Shown here piece after piece: positions 8,823-17,313 of a stretch of 64,000 bases of DNA. The number at the start of each line of letters is the position of its first letter. Within the stretch, counting starts at the first letter, position 1. Source of the stretch: Gordonia zhenghanii. Lineage in GTDB: Bacteria > Actinomycetota > Actinomycetes > Mycobacteriales > Mycobacteriaceae. The stretch spans positions 124,001 through 188,000 of the forward strand of contig NZ_JAKKOQ010000012.1 of assembly GCF_021738965.1 (NCBI RefSeq), written 5' to 3'. The notes beneath the pieces were generated by a model. The model saw nothing but the letters and a program-made list of their open reading frames with translations. It was not told the DNA's origin and did not search any database. The translations under genes and the position numbers were made by a program.

Positions 8823-8850
8823 GAATTCGAGAGTACGCGTGCGGGGATCG
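8801..8850. repeat. 20-bp inverted repeat across the cinA start
   Basis: Arms at 8801-8820 (CGATCCCCGCACGTGTACTC) and 8831-8850 match as an inverted repeat with one mismatch around a 10-base loop. The left arm is the beginning of cinA; the right arm lies in its leader. In the + direction it is followed by GAGGTTTT, so it could also terminate transcripts. Confidence 0.8.
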
Positions 8851-8860
8851 AGGTTTTAGC

Positions 8861-8984
8861 CCGCTGGTCGAGCGGCCCACGCTGGTCGAGCGGAGTCGAA
8901 ACCCTACCAACGTTAGTCGAGACCCACTTACGTTGGTCGAGCGGAGTCGAGACCCCACTCACGCTGGTCGAGCGGAGTCGAGAC
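8861..8984. repeat. Dispersed repeat array, locus C
   Basis: Five copies of the dispersed element: two full TGGTCGAGCGGAGTCGAGAC cores, a third core with one base changed, and two truncated copies, all in the same direction, separated by short variable spacers. The last copy ends directly against the stop codon of the first porin gene. It occupies nearly the whole gap between cinA and the porin. Confidence 0.92.
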
Positions 8985-9623
8985 TCAGCCCAGGCTGAAC
9001 GGCTTGCCGTACAGCGTGATGTTGCCCTTGAAGGTGTCGGTCTTGGCCTGGACCTTCACGATGGCGCGCGCTGAGGCGTGGCCTGCGCAGCCGTCGACGC
9101 CGAAGCGCTCCTGGCTGTAGGCGAGACCGCCACGGCCCTTGGTGAAGCTGATGGAGTTGATGTCGTCCTCGTCGCCGGAGACGTTGATGATCGGCTTGAA
9201 CGCCGTCTCGCCGGGTCCGAGCTTGAAGCCGCCGCCGACTTCGCTGGTCCCGGACGCTGTGCCCTTGGCTGTGTCACCGGTAACCCCCGCGCCGCCCTCG
9301 CCGGATGCGCCGAAGTTGACCTGGCAGCCCACCTGGTAGCCGGAGGTGAGCGTCGCGCCCTTGATGTCGCCCTTGGTGGTGATGGCGATCTTGCCCGACA
9401 CCAACACCTCGCGGCTGGTCGGGATGTTGGTGACGGCCTTGGTGCGGGTCACCGACTCGTCGAACAGGCGGATCTGGATGCTGTTGCCGTCGCCGAGGTT
9501 CTTGCTCTTGAAGCCGCCGGGCAGTTTGCCTGCGTCGGCGGTGCCAGCCACGGTGCCGGAGACGGCGATGAGTGCGGCGCCGGCGACTGCGGCGCCCGCT
9601 GCGATGCGAGAGTTCTTCTTCAT
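8985..9623 (-). CDS. MspA-family outer-membrane porin (second of tandem pair)
   Basis: A 212-residue MspA-type porin precursor, expected to form an octameric channel in the mycolic-acid outer membrane. A Sec signal peptide is visible (MKKNSRIAAGAAVAGAALIAV..., cleavage near the ADA motif, residues 30-32). The mature part is all-beta, with the family pattern of two cysteines (GYQVGCQVNFG near 97 and DGCAGHASARA near 180) and the conserved end ITLYGKPFSLG. It lies 37 bases downstream of a similar porin, indicating an operon made by duplication. Repeats abut its stop codon. Confidence 0.93.
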   Translation of the reverse strand: MKKNSRIAAGAAVAGAALIAVSGTVAGTADAGKLPGGFKSKNLGDGNSIQIRLFDESVTRTKAVTNIPTSREVLVSGKIAITTKGDIKGATLTSGYQVGCQVNFGASGEGGAGVTGDTAKGTASGTSEVGGGFKLGPGETAFKPIINVSGDEDDINSISFTKGRGGLAYSQERFGVDGCAGHASARAIVKVQAKTDTFKGNITLYGKPFSLG

Positions 9624-9660
9624 ATCAGTTCAAGTCCTTGTGCAGAAGGTCGTCGGGAGG

Positions 9661-10290
9661 TCAGTTGAGGCTGAACGGCTTGCCGTACAGGCTGGACTGG
9701 ACGTAACCGCTGTCCGCGGAGATCGCGTCGTCCTCGGTGCTGAAGCCGTCGGCGGCCAGCACCTGGACCACGGAGCGTGCCGACGCGTAGCCGCCGCACT
9801 GCTCGACGTTGATGTTGAACGAGTCGACCATGACGGTGCCCTTGCCCTTCTTGAGGGAGAGGGAATCGCCCTTGACGAACTTCACTTCGCCCGGCTTCAG
9901 CGGCACGGAGAGCGAACCGCTTAGGGACGGCGAGGTGCCGATGGTGCCCGACAATCCGCCTTCGAGGCCGGTGATGTCGATCTGGCAGCCGACCAGGTAG
10001 CCGACGGTCATGGTGCCGGTGCCCTTGCTGAGCGTGGCCTTGTAGGTGCCCGAGACGGCGGCCGAACGGCCTGCGCCGTTATTGGCGACCGAGTGCAGCC
10101 CGCGGGCGCTCTCGCCGGAACGCTTGATCTTGACGACTTGACCGTCGATGCCGGTCGAGGTCTTGCTGCCGCTGGGGAGGCGCGCTGCATCGGCGTCGCC
10201 TGCGCTGATCATCAGTCCAGCGGCGCCGACTGCCGAAACAGCGGCGACCGCTGCGGCGCGACGCGCGATCGTTGTGGCCTTCTTGCTCAT
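9661..10290 (-). CDS. MspA-family outer-membrane porin (first of tandem pair)
   Basis: A 209-residue MspA-type porin precursor, first gene of the porin pair. It has a signal peptide (residues about 1-34, ending at the DADA motif), cysteines in VGCQIDITG and VEQCGGYASARS, and the same C-terminal YGKPFSLN ending as its neighbour. The ATG follows TAGGAGAACC. The two porins differ in the central loops, so pore charge may differ. The 259-bp leader (10291-10549) is noticeably AT-richer and holds TAACG-N10-CGTTA at 10510-10529, a possible control site. Confidence 0.93.
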   Translation of the reverse strand: MSKKATTIARRAAAVAAVSAVGAAGLMISAGDADAARLPSGSKTSTGIDGQVVKIKRSGESARGLHSVANNGAGRSAAVSGTYKATLSKGTGTMTVGYLVGCQIDITGLEGGLSGTIGTSPSLSGSLSVPLKPGEVKFVKGDSLSLKKGKGTVMVDSFNINVEQCGGYASARSVVQVLAADGFSTEDDAISADSGYVQSSLYGKPFSLN

Positions 10291-10549
10291 TCAGGTTCTC
10301 CTACAGGTGCGGGGAGGGTCAGACGTTCGGATGGTTTCCGGGGGAACTGTAACGTAAGGCCACCCTCAGAGCGAACGTTAAACTCACCGTAAACCGCATT
10401 TAACCTGATGAATCCCTCACGATTGGCACAGATTTAACCCAGCGTTAGCTTTGGGCTTTCTCAGGAAATGCGAAACGTCCAATTTGCGCCATATATGCGT
10501 GACTCAAAGTAACGGTCTGACGATCGTTAATAATGTGTGACAAATCACG

Positions 10550-11500
10550 TCACTTGCACTGCCTCAAGGCTTTTCGAACACGCTGCTGGATATCTTTCGC
10601 GGCCGGTGTGAGGTATTCGGTGTCGAACGTCGGCAGCTCGCCACAGTCGCCGACGCGGGTCGATCCCTCCCATTCCTGGTCCGATTCTTTCCGCATACCG
10701 TGCTCGGAAGTAAGAGTCCACTTCAATGTCATAGGCGAGAGTTGTGCGGCGTCGAGTTCGGACGCCAGTGCGACGAGAGTGTCGTAGGCCGCCGGGTCCT
10801 CGGGGACTTCCACCCTTACCAACGAGATGCCGACACCGTCGATCTCGACGTACTCCGGAACGGTCGACAGTCCGGCGACCACGCGCTGAGCCGATACGAC
10901 GGCCGCGTCGGTCGTCGGTGATCCGAGCGACCACCCGGGTCGCACGCCGCCTTCGTCGACTTGTAATGATCCGACAAGCGGAATGTCGCCCGCGACCTGA
11001 ACGACGTCGCGCACAATCGCCGACGGGTCGTGCACTTCGACCCGACCGAATGACGTCACACCGTCGGAGATGTCGAGCGTGACGTTGCCGATGACCGGAT
11101 GCAGGTCGCGGGCGAGGCCGGCTCGGGTCGCCGCCCACTCGGGATCGAAGGTCGTCCACATCGATATGGCCGTATGCTCGTCGACGACGATGTCCACCGT
11201 CACGCCGTACTCCTCGAGGCTGTCGGCCTTGGCCGCTCCGATCGTCGAGGTCACGTCGCCGACCTGCGCGGTCGACGCCGCAGGCATGTCGACGTCGAGC
11301 GACACTGTATAGCCCGCGGTGAAGTCGTGGCTGTAAAACATGTCGACGGCGTCGACGCCGGGCATCGACGCCAGAGTGTCGCGCAGCTCGTTCGCTTCCT
11401 TACTGCGATCGGGAGGGCCGCAGGCTGCGATCGCAGCGGTCACCACGACGACGACGAGCAGTGCCACCAGGCGTCGGACGGTGGTCAGACGGACAGCCAT
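10550..11500 (-). CDS. Putative lipoprotein of unknown function
   Basis: A 316-residue protein with a lipoprotein signal peptide: Arg-containing N-terminus, hydrophobic core VALLVVVVVTAAIA and lipobox AAC at about residues 25-27. It should be anchored to the outer face of the membrane. The mature part has no recognised catalytic motif; a repeated alpha/beta pattern suggests two similar halves (SLEEYGVTVDIVVDEH and LVRVEVPEDPAAYDTLVALASELDA). I chose the ATG at 11500. An upstream in-frame start at 11539 would place the N-terminus inside the terminator hairpin of the preceding thiolase gene. Confidence 0.75.
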   Translation of the reverse strand: MAVRLTTVRRLVALLVVVVVTAAIAACGPPDRSKEANELRDTLASMPGVDAVDMFYSHDFTAGYTVSLDVDMPAASTAQVGDVTSTIGAAKADSLEEYGVTVDIVVDEHTAISMWTTFDPEWAATRAGLARDLHPVIGNVTLDISDGVTSFGRVEVHDPSAIVRDVVQVAGDIPLVGSLQVDEGGVRPGWSLGSPTTDAAVVSAQRVVAGLSTVPEYVEIDGVGISLVRVEVPEDPAAYDTLVALASELDAAQLSPMTLKWTLTSEHGMRKESDQEWEGSTRVGDCGELPTFDTEYLTPAAKDIQQRVRKALRQCK

Positions 11501-11537
11501 GTGCTCAACGTATCGGCCCAGATCGGCCGTGTACGTC

Positions 11538-11572
11538 AAAGGACGGACCCGGGAAACCCGGATCCGCCCTTT
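11538..11572 (-). terminator. Terminator hairpin after thiolase gene
   Basis: 16-bp stem with two mismatches (AAAGGACGGACCCGGG against CCCGGATCCGCCCTTT), three-base loop. It lies between the thiolase stop and the lipoprotein start on the minus strand. Confidence 0.7.
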
Positions 11573-11587
11573 GGACGATGCGTCAGA

Positions 11588-12811
11588 TCAGCTGAGGCGC
11601 TCGATGATCATCGCCATTCCCTGGCCGCCGCCGACACACATGGTCTCCAGGCCGAACTGGCCGTCGTACGTGTTCAGGTTGTTCAACAGGGTGGTGGTGA
11701 TGCGGGCGCCGGTCATACCGAACGGGTGGCCCAGCGCGATCGCGCCGCCCGACACGTTCAGCTTGTCGTGGTCGATGCCGAGCTCGGCAGCCGAGCCCAG
11801 GACCTGGACGGCGAACGCCTCGTTGAGTTCGGTCAGGTCGATGTCGTTGATCGACATCCCGGCGACCCGCAGCACCTTGCGGACCGCTTCGATCGGGCCG
11901 AGGCCCATGATCTCCGGGCTCAGTCCGGTGGCCGCGGTCGCCACGATGCGGGCGAGCGGCTTGAGGCCGAGCTCCTTGGCCTTGGTGTCGCTCATGACGA
12001 CGAGAGCGGCGGCGCCGTCGTTCAACGGGCAGGCGTTACCGGCGGTGATCGTGCCGTCCGGACGGAAGACCGGCTTCAGCTGCGAGATCTTCTCGTACGT
12101 GGTGCCCGCGCGGGGGCCGTCGTCGGCGGTCACCTGGGTGCCGTCGGCCAGCGTGATCGGGTCGATCTCGCGAGCGAAGAAGCCGTCGTTGATGGCCTTC
12201 TCGGTGCGGTTCTGCGACAGGACGCCCCACCGGTCCTGGTCCTCACGGGAGATGCCGGTGTAGCTGGCGACGTTCTCGGCGGTCTCGCCCATCGCGATGT
12301 AGACGTCCGGGATCAGACCGTCCTCGCGGGGATCGTGCCAGGCGCCCGCGCCGCCCTCGGCGGTCTTCGCGGTACGGGCCTGCGCCTCGTCGAACAACGG
12401 GTTCTTCGAGTTCGGCGCGCCGTCGGCAGCACCCGAGATTCCGAAGCTCGAGACGCTCTCGACGCCGCCCGAGATGAAGACGTCGCCCTCGCCTGCCTTG
12501 ATCGCATGGAACGCCATGCGCGTGGTCTGCAACGACGACGAGCAGTAACGGTTCACCGAGACGCCGGGGAGGTGGTCGAAGCCGAGCTGAACGGCGACGC
12601 TGCGGGCGATGTTGTAACCGCCCTGGCCGCCGGGCTGGCCGATGCCGAGGTGAAGATCCTCGATGAGCGACGGGTCGAGTTCGGGCACCTTCGCGAGGGC
12701 CGTCGCCACCATCTGGCGAGCCAACTCGTCCGGGCGAACGTCCTTCAACGACCCCTTGCCTGCGCGGCCGATCGGGGAACGGGCTGTTGCAACAATCACT
12801 GCTTCTGTCAT
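11588..12811 (-). CDS. Thiolase (acetyl-CoA C-acyltransferase)
   Basis: A 407-residue thiolase of the beta-oxidation type. The acyl-accepting cysteine is in VNRYCSSSLQT (about residue 90), the histidine in GHPFGMTGARIT (about 355) and the second cysteine in CVGGGQGMA (about 385), so all catalytic residues are present. It would cleave 3-ketoacyl-CoA to acetyl-CoA plus a shortened acyl-CoA. The start at 12811 (MTEAVIVATARSPIG) is the family's usual N-terminus; a longer open frame upstream overlaps the divergent cbs gene and is not credible. It stands alone, with a terminator behind it. Confidence 0.92.
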   Translation of the reverse strand: MTEAVIVATARSPIGRAGKGSLKDVRPDELARQMVATALAKVPELDPSLIEDLHLGIGQPGGQGGYNIARSVAVQLGFDHLPGVSVNRYCSSSLQTTRMAFHAIKAGEGDVFISGGVESVSSFGISGAADGAPNSKNPLFDEAQARTAKTAEGGAGAWHDPREDGLIPDVYIAMGETAENVASYTGISREDQDRWGVLSQNRTEKAINDGFFAREIDPITLADGTQVTADDGPRAGTTYEKISQLKPVFRPDGTITAGNACPLNDGAAALVVMSDTKAKELGLKPLARIVATAATGLSPEIMGLGPIEAVRKVLRVAGMSINDIDLTELNEAFAVQVLGSAAELGIDHDKLNVSGGAIALGHPFGMTGARITTTLLNNLNTYDGQFGLETMCVGGGQGMAMIIERLS

Positions 12812-12923
12812 GCGCGCCAGCCTACCTTTGTTACAAGAATTCGTTTCGTGTTCAGTCCTGGCGACGGCGGTGTTCCGTCCGCTCGGCGGGCCGGTCAGGT
12901 GAGAACACCGCAAAGGTGCGACC

Positions 12924-14342
12924 ATGGACGTTATGCGCATCGCGAATCACGTCGTCGACCTGGTCGGAAACACCCCGCTCGTGAAGCTCAACTCGGTTGT
13001 GAAGCCGGGAGCGGGCCTCGTTGCAGCGAAAATCGAGTACCTCAACCCAGGCGGCAGTTCCAAAGACCGCATCGCCACCCGCATGATCGACGCGGCCGAG
13101 GAGTCCGGCGAACTCAAGCCGGGCGGCACCATCGTCGAGCCGACCTCCGGCAACACCGGCGTCGGGCTGGCACTCGTCGCCCAGCAGCGCGGCTACCACT
13201 GCGTTTTCGTGTGCCCCGACAAGGTGGCCGAAGACAAGCGGAACGTGTTGCGCGCGTACGGCGCAGAGGTCGTCGTGTGCCCGACGGCCGTCCCGCCGGA
13301 GCACCCCGACAGCTACTACTCGGTCTCCGACCGGCTGACGCGAGAGACGCCCGGCGGCTGGAAGCCCAACCAGTACGCGAACCCGGCAGGGCCGCAGTCG
13401 CACTACGAGACGACCGGCCCCGAGATCTGGAACGACACCGACGGCAAAGTGACCCACTTCGTCGCGGGTGTCGGCACCGGCGGCACCATCACCGGCACCG
13501 GCCGGTACCTCAAAGAGGTGTCGGACGGCGCCGTGAAGGTCGTCGGCGTCGACCCCGAAGGCTCCGTCTACTCGGGCGGATCAGGTCGTCCGTACCTCGT
13601 CGAAGGCGTCGGCGAAGACTTCTGGCCGGACGCCTACGACCCGACCATCCCCGACGAGATCATCGCCGTGAGCGACTCCGACTCGTTCGAGATGACCCGC
13701 CGCCTGGCCCGCGAAGAGGGACTGCTCGTCGGCGGATCGTGCGGCATGGCCGTCGTCGCCGCACTCGAAGTCGCCGAACGTGAAGGACCCGACGCCCTCG
13801 TCGTCGTCCTGCTGCCCGACGGCGGCCGCGGCTACATGTCGAAGATCTTCAACGACGACTGGATGAGCAGCTACGGCTTCTTGCGCACGCCGCTCGACGG
13901 TCGGGAGGCTCCGCAGTCGACGGTCGGCGACCTGCTCCGCGACAAGTCCGGCTCGCTGCCCGACCTCGTCCACACGCACCCGCAGGAGACGCTGCGCGAC
14001 GCCATCGAGATCCTCCGCGAATACGGGGTGTCGCAGATGCCCGTCGTCGGAGCCGAGCCGCCGATCATGGCCGGCGAGATCAGCGGAGCCGTCAACGAAC
14101 GCGACCTGCTGTCGGCCGTGTTCGAAGGACGCGCCAGCCTCGCCGACCCGGTGTCGGCGCACATGGGTGAGGCGTTCCCGCTGATCGGCTCCGGCGAGCC
14201 CGTCGCTGCCGCGATGCGTGCACTCGGTGAAGCAGGCGCACTGATGGTCGTCGAAGAGGGAAAGCCCGTCGGCGTCATCACCCGCCACGATCTCCTCGCG
14301 TTCGCGAGCACCAACCCGATCCCGGCACACAAGGAAGGCTGA
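12924..14342 (+). CDS. cbs: Cystathionine beta-synthase
   Basis: A 472-residue PLP enzyme joining homocysteine and serine to cystathionine, the first step of reverse transsulfuration. The PLP lysine lies in the GGSSKDR motif (about residue 47), the substrate loop is TSGNTG (about 75), and the cofactor phosphate loop is GVGTGGTITGTG (about 180). Two CBS domains follow (about 340-465), as in the mycobacterial enzyme. It is followed after 4 bases by metB, so the two are an operon. The start codon is ATG at 12924; an ATG at 12933 is an alternative. Confidence 0.95.
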   Translation: MDVMRIANHVVDLVGNTPLVKLNSVVKPGAGLVAAKIEYLNPGGSSKDRIATRMIDAAEESGELKPGGTIVEPTSGNTGVGLALVAQQRGYHCVFVCPDKVAEDKRNVLRAYGAEVVVCPTAVPPEHPDSYYSVSDRLTRETPGGWKPNQYANPAGPQSHYETTGPEIWNDTDGKVTHFVAGVGTGGTITGTGRYLKEVSDGAVKVVGVDPEGSVYSGGSGRPYLVEGVGEDFWPDAYDPTIPDEIIAVSDSDSFEMTRRLAREEGLLVGGSCGMAVVAALEVAEREGPDALVVVLLPDGGRGYMSKIFNDDWMSSYGFLRTPLDGREAPQSTVGDLLRDKSGSLPDLVHTHPQETLRDAIEILREYGVSQMPVVGAEPPIMAGEISGAVNERDLLSAVFEGRASLADPVSAHMGEAFPLIGSGEPVAAAMRALGEAGALMVVEEGKPVGVITRHDLLAFASTNPIPAHKEG

Positions 14343-14346
14343 CGAC

Positions 14347-15489
14347 ATGGGCGATCACGGTTTCTCCACGAAGGCGATCCACGCGGGCTGGGACCCGGAC
14401 CCGCAGACCGGCGCCGTCAACGTGCCGATCTTCGCGAGCTCGACGTTCGCACAGGACGGCGTCGGCGGAATGCGCGACGGCTTCGAATACGCGCGCACCG
14501 GCAACCCGACGCGTCGGGCGCTCGAGGCCAACATGGCCGCGATCGAAGGCGGCACGTACGGGCGCGGATTCTCGTCCGGTATGGCGGCCACCGACGCGAT
14601 GCTGCGGGCAGGCCTGCGCCCCGGCGACCACATCGTCATTCCGAACGACGCCTACGGCGGGACGTTCCGTCTCATCGACAAGGTGTTCACCCAGTGGGGG
14701 ATCGACTACTCGGTCGCGCCGGTCGTCGACCCCGACGCCGTGGCCGCAGCGATGACGCCGCAGACCAAGCTCGTGTGGATCGAGACGCCGACCAACCCGC
14801 TCCTCAACGTCGGCGACATCGCGAAGCTCGCCGACGTCGCCCACGCGGGCGGCGCGCGGCTGGTGGTCGACAACACCTTCGCCACCCCGTTCCTGCAGCA
14901 GCCCCTGGCTCTGGGCGCGGACGTCGTCCTGCACTCGACCACCAAGTACCTCGGCGGTCACTCCGACGTCGTGGGCGGCGCGATCGTCACCAACGACGAG
15001 CAGACCGACGCCGACATCGCGTTCCTGCAGAACGGATCCGGCGGCGTGCCGGGACCGTTCGACGCCTACCTGACGATGCGCGGCATCAAGACGCTGTCCG
15101 TGCGGATGGACCGGCACTGCGACAACGCGGAGAACCTCGTCGACTTCCTGGCGTCGCACAAGGCGATCGACACGGTTCTGTACCCGGGACTCGCCGGGCA
15201 CCCCGGCCACGAGACCGCCGCTGCCCAGATGCGTCGTTTCGGCGGCATGATCTCCGTTCGCCTCGCGGGCGGACGCCAGGCGGCCCTCGACTTCTGCGCG
15301 AAGACCAAGGTCTTCACGCTCGCCGAGTCGCTCGGTGGCATCGAGTCGCTCATCGAGCACCCGGGCGCCATGACCCACGCGTCCACGGCGGGCTCGCTCC
15401 TGGAGGTTCCCGACAACCTCGTCCGCCTATCGGTCGGCATCGAAGACATCGAGGACATCCTCGCGGACGTCGACCAAGCGTTGAGCTGA
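14347..15489 (+). CDS. metB: Cystathionine gamma-synthase/lyase
   Basis: A 380-residue Cys/Met-metabolism PLP enzyme. Visible are YARTGNPTR (cofactor-binding region, about residue 50), the SSGMAATDA loop (about 77) and the PLP-lysine motif HSTTKYLGGHSDVVGG (about 200). In actinobacteria such proteins act as cystathionine gamma-synthase and often also as gamma-lyase; next to cbs either direction of transsulfuration is plausible. It begins 4 bases after the cbs stop. A strong inverted repeat at 15503-15543 follows. Confidence 0.92.
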   Translation: MGDHGFSTKAIHAGWDPDPQTGAVNVPIFASSTFAQDGVGGMRDGFEYARTGNPTRRALEANMAAIEGGTYGRGFSSGMAATDAMLRAGLRPGDHIVIPNDAYGGTFRLIDKVFTQWGIDYSVAPVVDPDAVAAAMTPQTKLVWIETPTNPLLNVGDIAKLADVAHAGGARLVVDNTFATPFLQQPLALGADVVLHSTTKYLGGHSDVVGGAIVTNDEQTDADIAFLQNGSGGVPGPFDAYLTMRGIKTLSVRMDRHCDNAENLVDFLASHKAIDTVLYPGLAGHPGHETAAAQMRRFGGMISVRLAGGRQAALDFCAKTKVFTLAESLGGIESLIEHPGAMTHASTAGSLLEVPDNLVRLSVGIEDIEDILADVDQALS

Positions 15490-15502
15490 GTCTCGCGACA
15501 CT

Positions 15503-15543
15503 TCGGCACTTTCTTTCGGCGTACGGCCGAAAGAAAGTGCCGA
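15503..15543. terminator. 18-bp perfect palindromic hairpin after metB
   Basis: TCGGCACTTTCTTTCGGC, loop GTACG, then the exact complement. It can end both metB and the convergent AbiEi-like gene (stop at 15549). A diverged copy in the same orientation lies at 16535-16574 on the other side of that gene. Confidence 0.8.
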
Positions 15544-15548
15544 CTTCG

Positions 15549-16448
15549 TCAGCCGACGTTTCGTCGCAGTTCGATCGCGGTGCCGAGCTCGCGTAGGACC
15601 TCGTCTGGGGCGAATTCGAGGCGCTTCCAGGTGAAGATCAGCGGTAGCCAACCGATATTGACCAGCATGTTCGTGATCTCCTGATCGCGTTCCCACTGTG
15701 CATGGGCGTGGTGGAACGCCCACCCGTGCAACTGGACGGCGATGCGCTCTTCCGGCCAGACGAAGTCGATGCGGTGGCCGCCGACGTACTGCTGTTGCAG
15801 CCACCCGTCGATCTTGTGCCTGCGGAGGAAGCGGACGAACTTTCGTTCCAACTCCGACTCCGACAAGTCTTCGGCCGAGGCCAACAGCTTTCGGGCTTTA
15901 GCCATCCCGTACACACCGGAGTTGCGGTCCGCAGCGGCGCGCAGTTGTCGCAGCGTCACCAGTCTGCGGAGGAGTGCGGCGTCCATCATGTCGATGCCGT
16001 CCCGAAGTGCGGCGGCCCCGAGCAACACGGTGAGCGGCCGGGCGGTGACGGCGATGCCGCGGACGGTGGCGATGTCCTCGGCGGGGAACGCGCGGCGTCG
16101 GACCTCGGTGTGGACTGCGCACGCCGCACCGTGCGCAGTGCGGGGGACCGACAGCGTGATCGGCGTCGGCAACTCGTCGGTGAGCCCGTGCAGCCAGACG
16201 GCCGACGTCCGATCGATCACGCCGCCGTGCGCGAGAGCCGCTGTCCGGACGAGTGCGATGTCGGTCATCCGATGCTCGGCGGACAAGAAGGTCGAGTTCG
16301 CGTGCCGAATCCACAGTCCGGCAGTCGACTTCCCGTAGACCTCGTCGTGTGACATCCCCAGCGACTTAGCCTGATCGGTCGAGATCACGCCGTCGTGCTC
16401 GGCCAGAAACTCGGCGACCTTCACCGCCTTTGTCCGTCGTTCCCCCAT
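15549..16448 (-). CDS. AbiEi-like winged-helix protein with DUF559 nuclease-fold C-terminus
   Basis: A 299-residue protein. The N-terminal part (about 8-60, VAEFLAEHDGVISTDQAKSLGMS) resembles the winged helix of AbiEi-type antitoxins and regulators. The C-terminus (about 205-295) resembles the DUF559/very-short-patch-repair endonuclease fold, with a PD-(D/E)xK-like core in HRIDFVWPEERIAVQLHGW. Such single proteins are common in Mycobacteriales and no AbiEii toxin gene is adjacent, so a working type IV toxin-antitoxin pair is doubtful. Two related palindromes flank it, and a cassette-like origin is possible. Confidence 0.75.
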   Translation of the reverse strand: MGERRTKAVKVAEFLAEHDGVISTDQAKSLGMSHDEVYGKSTAGLWIRHANSTFLSAEHRMTDIALVRTAALAHGGVIDRTSAVWLHGLTDELPTPITLSVPRTAHGAACAVHTEVRRRAFPAEDIATVRGIAVTARPLTVLLGAAALRDGIDMMDAALLRRLVTLRQLRAAADRNSGVYGMAKARKLLASAEDLSESELERKFVRFLRRHKIDGWLQQQYVGGHRIDFVWPEERIAVQLHGWAFHHAHAQWERDQEITNMLVNIGWLPLIFTWKRLEFAPDEVLRELGTAIELRRNVG

Positions 16449-16534
16449 ACTCAGTCAGACGCAGCGGCACCTAATCCGGTTCCACAGCGCCACGTTGCGC
16501 GTGTCGAACCGGCACGCGTTCCGCGCCGAACACT

Positions 16535-16574
16535 TCGGCACTTTGTTTCGGCGTACAGCCGAAAATAAGTGCCA
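16535..16574. terminator. Diverged copy of the palindromic hairpin
   Basis: TCGGCACTTTGTTTCGGC, loop GTACA, then an imperfect complementary arm, with the same GTAC loop and arm sequence as the palindrome at 15503-15543. In the + direction it is followed by GAGTCTTTTT. It lies just past the TetR stop at 16583 and before the AbiEi-like start. Confidence 0.7.
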
Positions 16575-16582
16575 GAGTCTTT

Positions 16583-17293
16583 TTACATGCCGGCTTGTAG
16601 CCGGAGCCCGGCCAGTACGAGGTCCAGTCCGGCACGGAACTGGTCGGCGTCGTCGTGCGTCGCGAACTCATCGACGATGTAGTGGACGAACGGATACTCG
16701 TCGGGGTCGAGCGAACGCCACTGGTCGGCGGCGCGGGCGATGAGCTCCTCGCCGGACACGGTTCCGTCGCGCACCTCGGCTGGCACCTGCTGACCGAGGT
16801 CGGTCGCGGTGCCGATGACGAATCCGAGCACCGCGGACACCCCGTGGAATGCCTCGCGCGGACCGAGTCCCAACCGCATCACCTGCTGGCCGAGCGCCTC
16901 GTACATGCGCATGCCGTTCGGTTGAGTTCCATTGTCGCGCATCAGGTATCGACCCAGCCATGGCCGTTCGACGACGGCGTCGAACAGTGCGACCGCAACG
17001 GCCCGCAGATCGGAGATCGGATCGTCGGTGTCCGCGAACTCGTCGGTCTGTTCGACGACTCCGCCGAGGACGTGGTCGGTCGCGCGGTCGAGGAGCTCGT
17101 CCCGGTTATCGACGTACCAGTAGATGCTTGCGACGCCGCCGCCGAGCCGGGCGGCGAGTGCCCGGAACGTCAGCGCGGCCTCGCCTGCCTCGTCGAGCAG
17201 CGCGACGGTCTCGCCGATCACGGTCTCCATCGAATGCGACGCGCGGCGCCTGCCTCGGCGCGGCGTCGACCCGTGTGCTGTTCGCTGTGTCAT
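16583..17293 (-). CDS. TetR-family regulator of MFS efflux pump
   Basis: A 236-residue TetR regulator with the helix-turn-helix at about residues 40-65 (TFRALAARLGGGVASIYWYVDNRDELL) and a TetR_C-type ligand domain. The ATG at 17293 has AGGGGGAGG upstream. It is divergent from an MFS drug exporter, and the 93-bp gap holds three copies of a palindromic operator, the classical arrangement for a drug-responsive repressor and its pump. Apparent longer reading upstream runs through the MFS gene on the opposite strand and is not coding. Confidence 0.92.
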   Translation of the reverse strand: MTQRTAHGSTPRRGRRRASHSMETVIGETVALLDEAGEAALTFRALAARLGGGVASIYWYVDNRDELLDRATDHVLGGVVEQTDEFADTDDPISDLRAVAVALFDAVVERPWLGRYLMRDNGTQPNGMRMYEALGQQVMRLGLGPREAFHGVSAVLGFVIGTATDLGQQVPAEVRDGTVSGEELIARAADQWRSLDPDEYPFVHYIVDEFATHDDADQFRAGLDLVLAGLRLQAGM

Positions 17294-17313
17294 CGGACCT
17301 CCCCCTTGCACTC

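Noticed and set aside
15549..16448. Complete AbiE type IV toxin-antitoxin system
   Set aside because: No AbiEii nucleotidyltransferase gene lies on either side; the protein is a single-gene AbiEi-like/DUF559 fusion.
15490..16600. Insertion sequence or transposon
   Set aside because: The palindromes flanking the AbiEi-like gene are the same orientation, not terminal inverted repeats, and no transposase or target-site duplication was seen.
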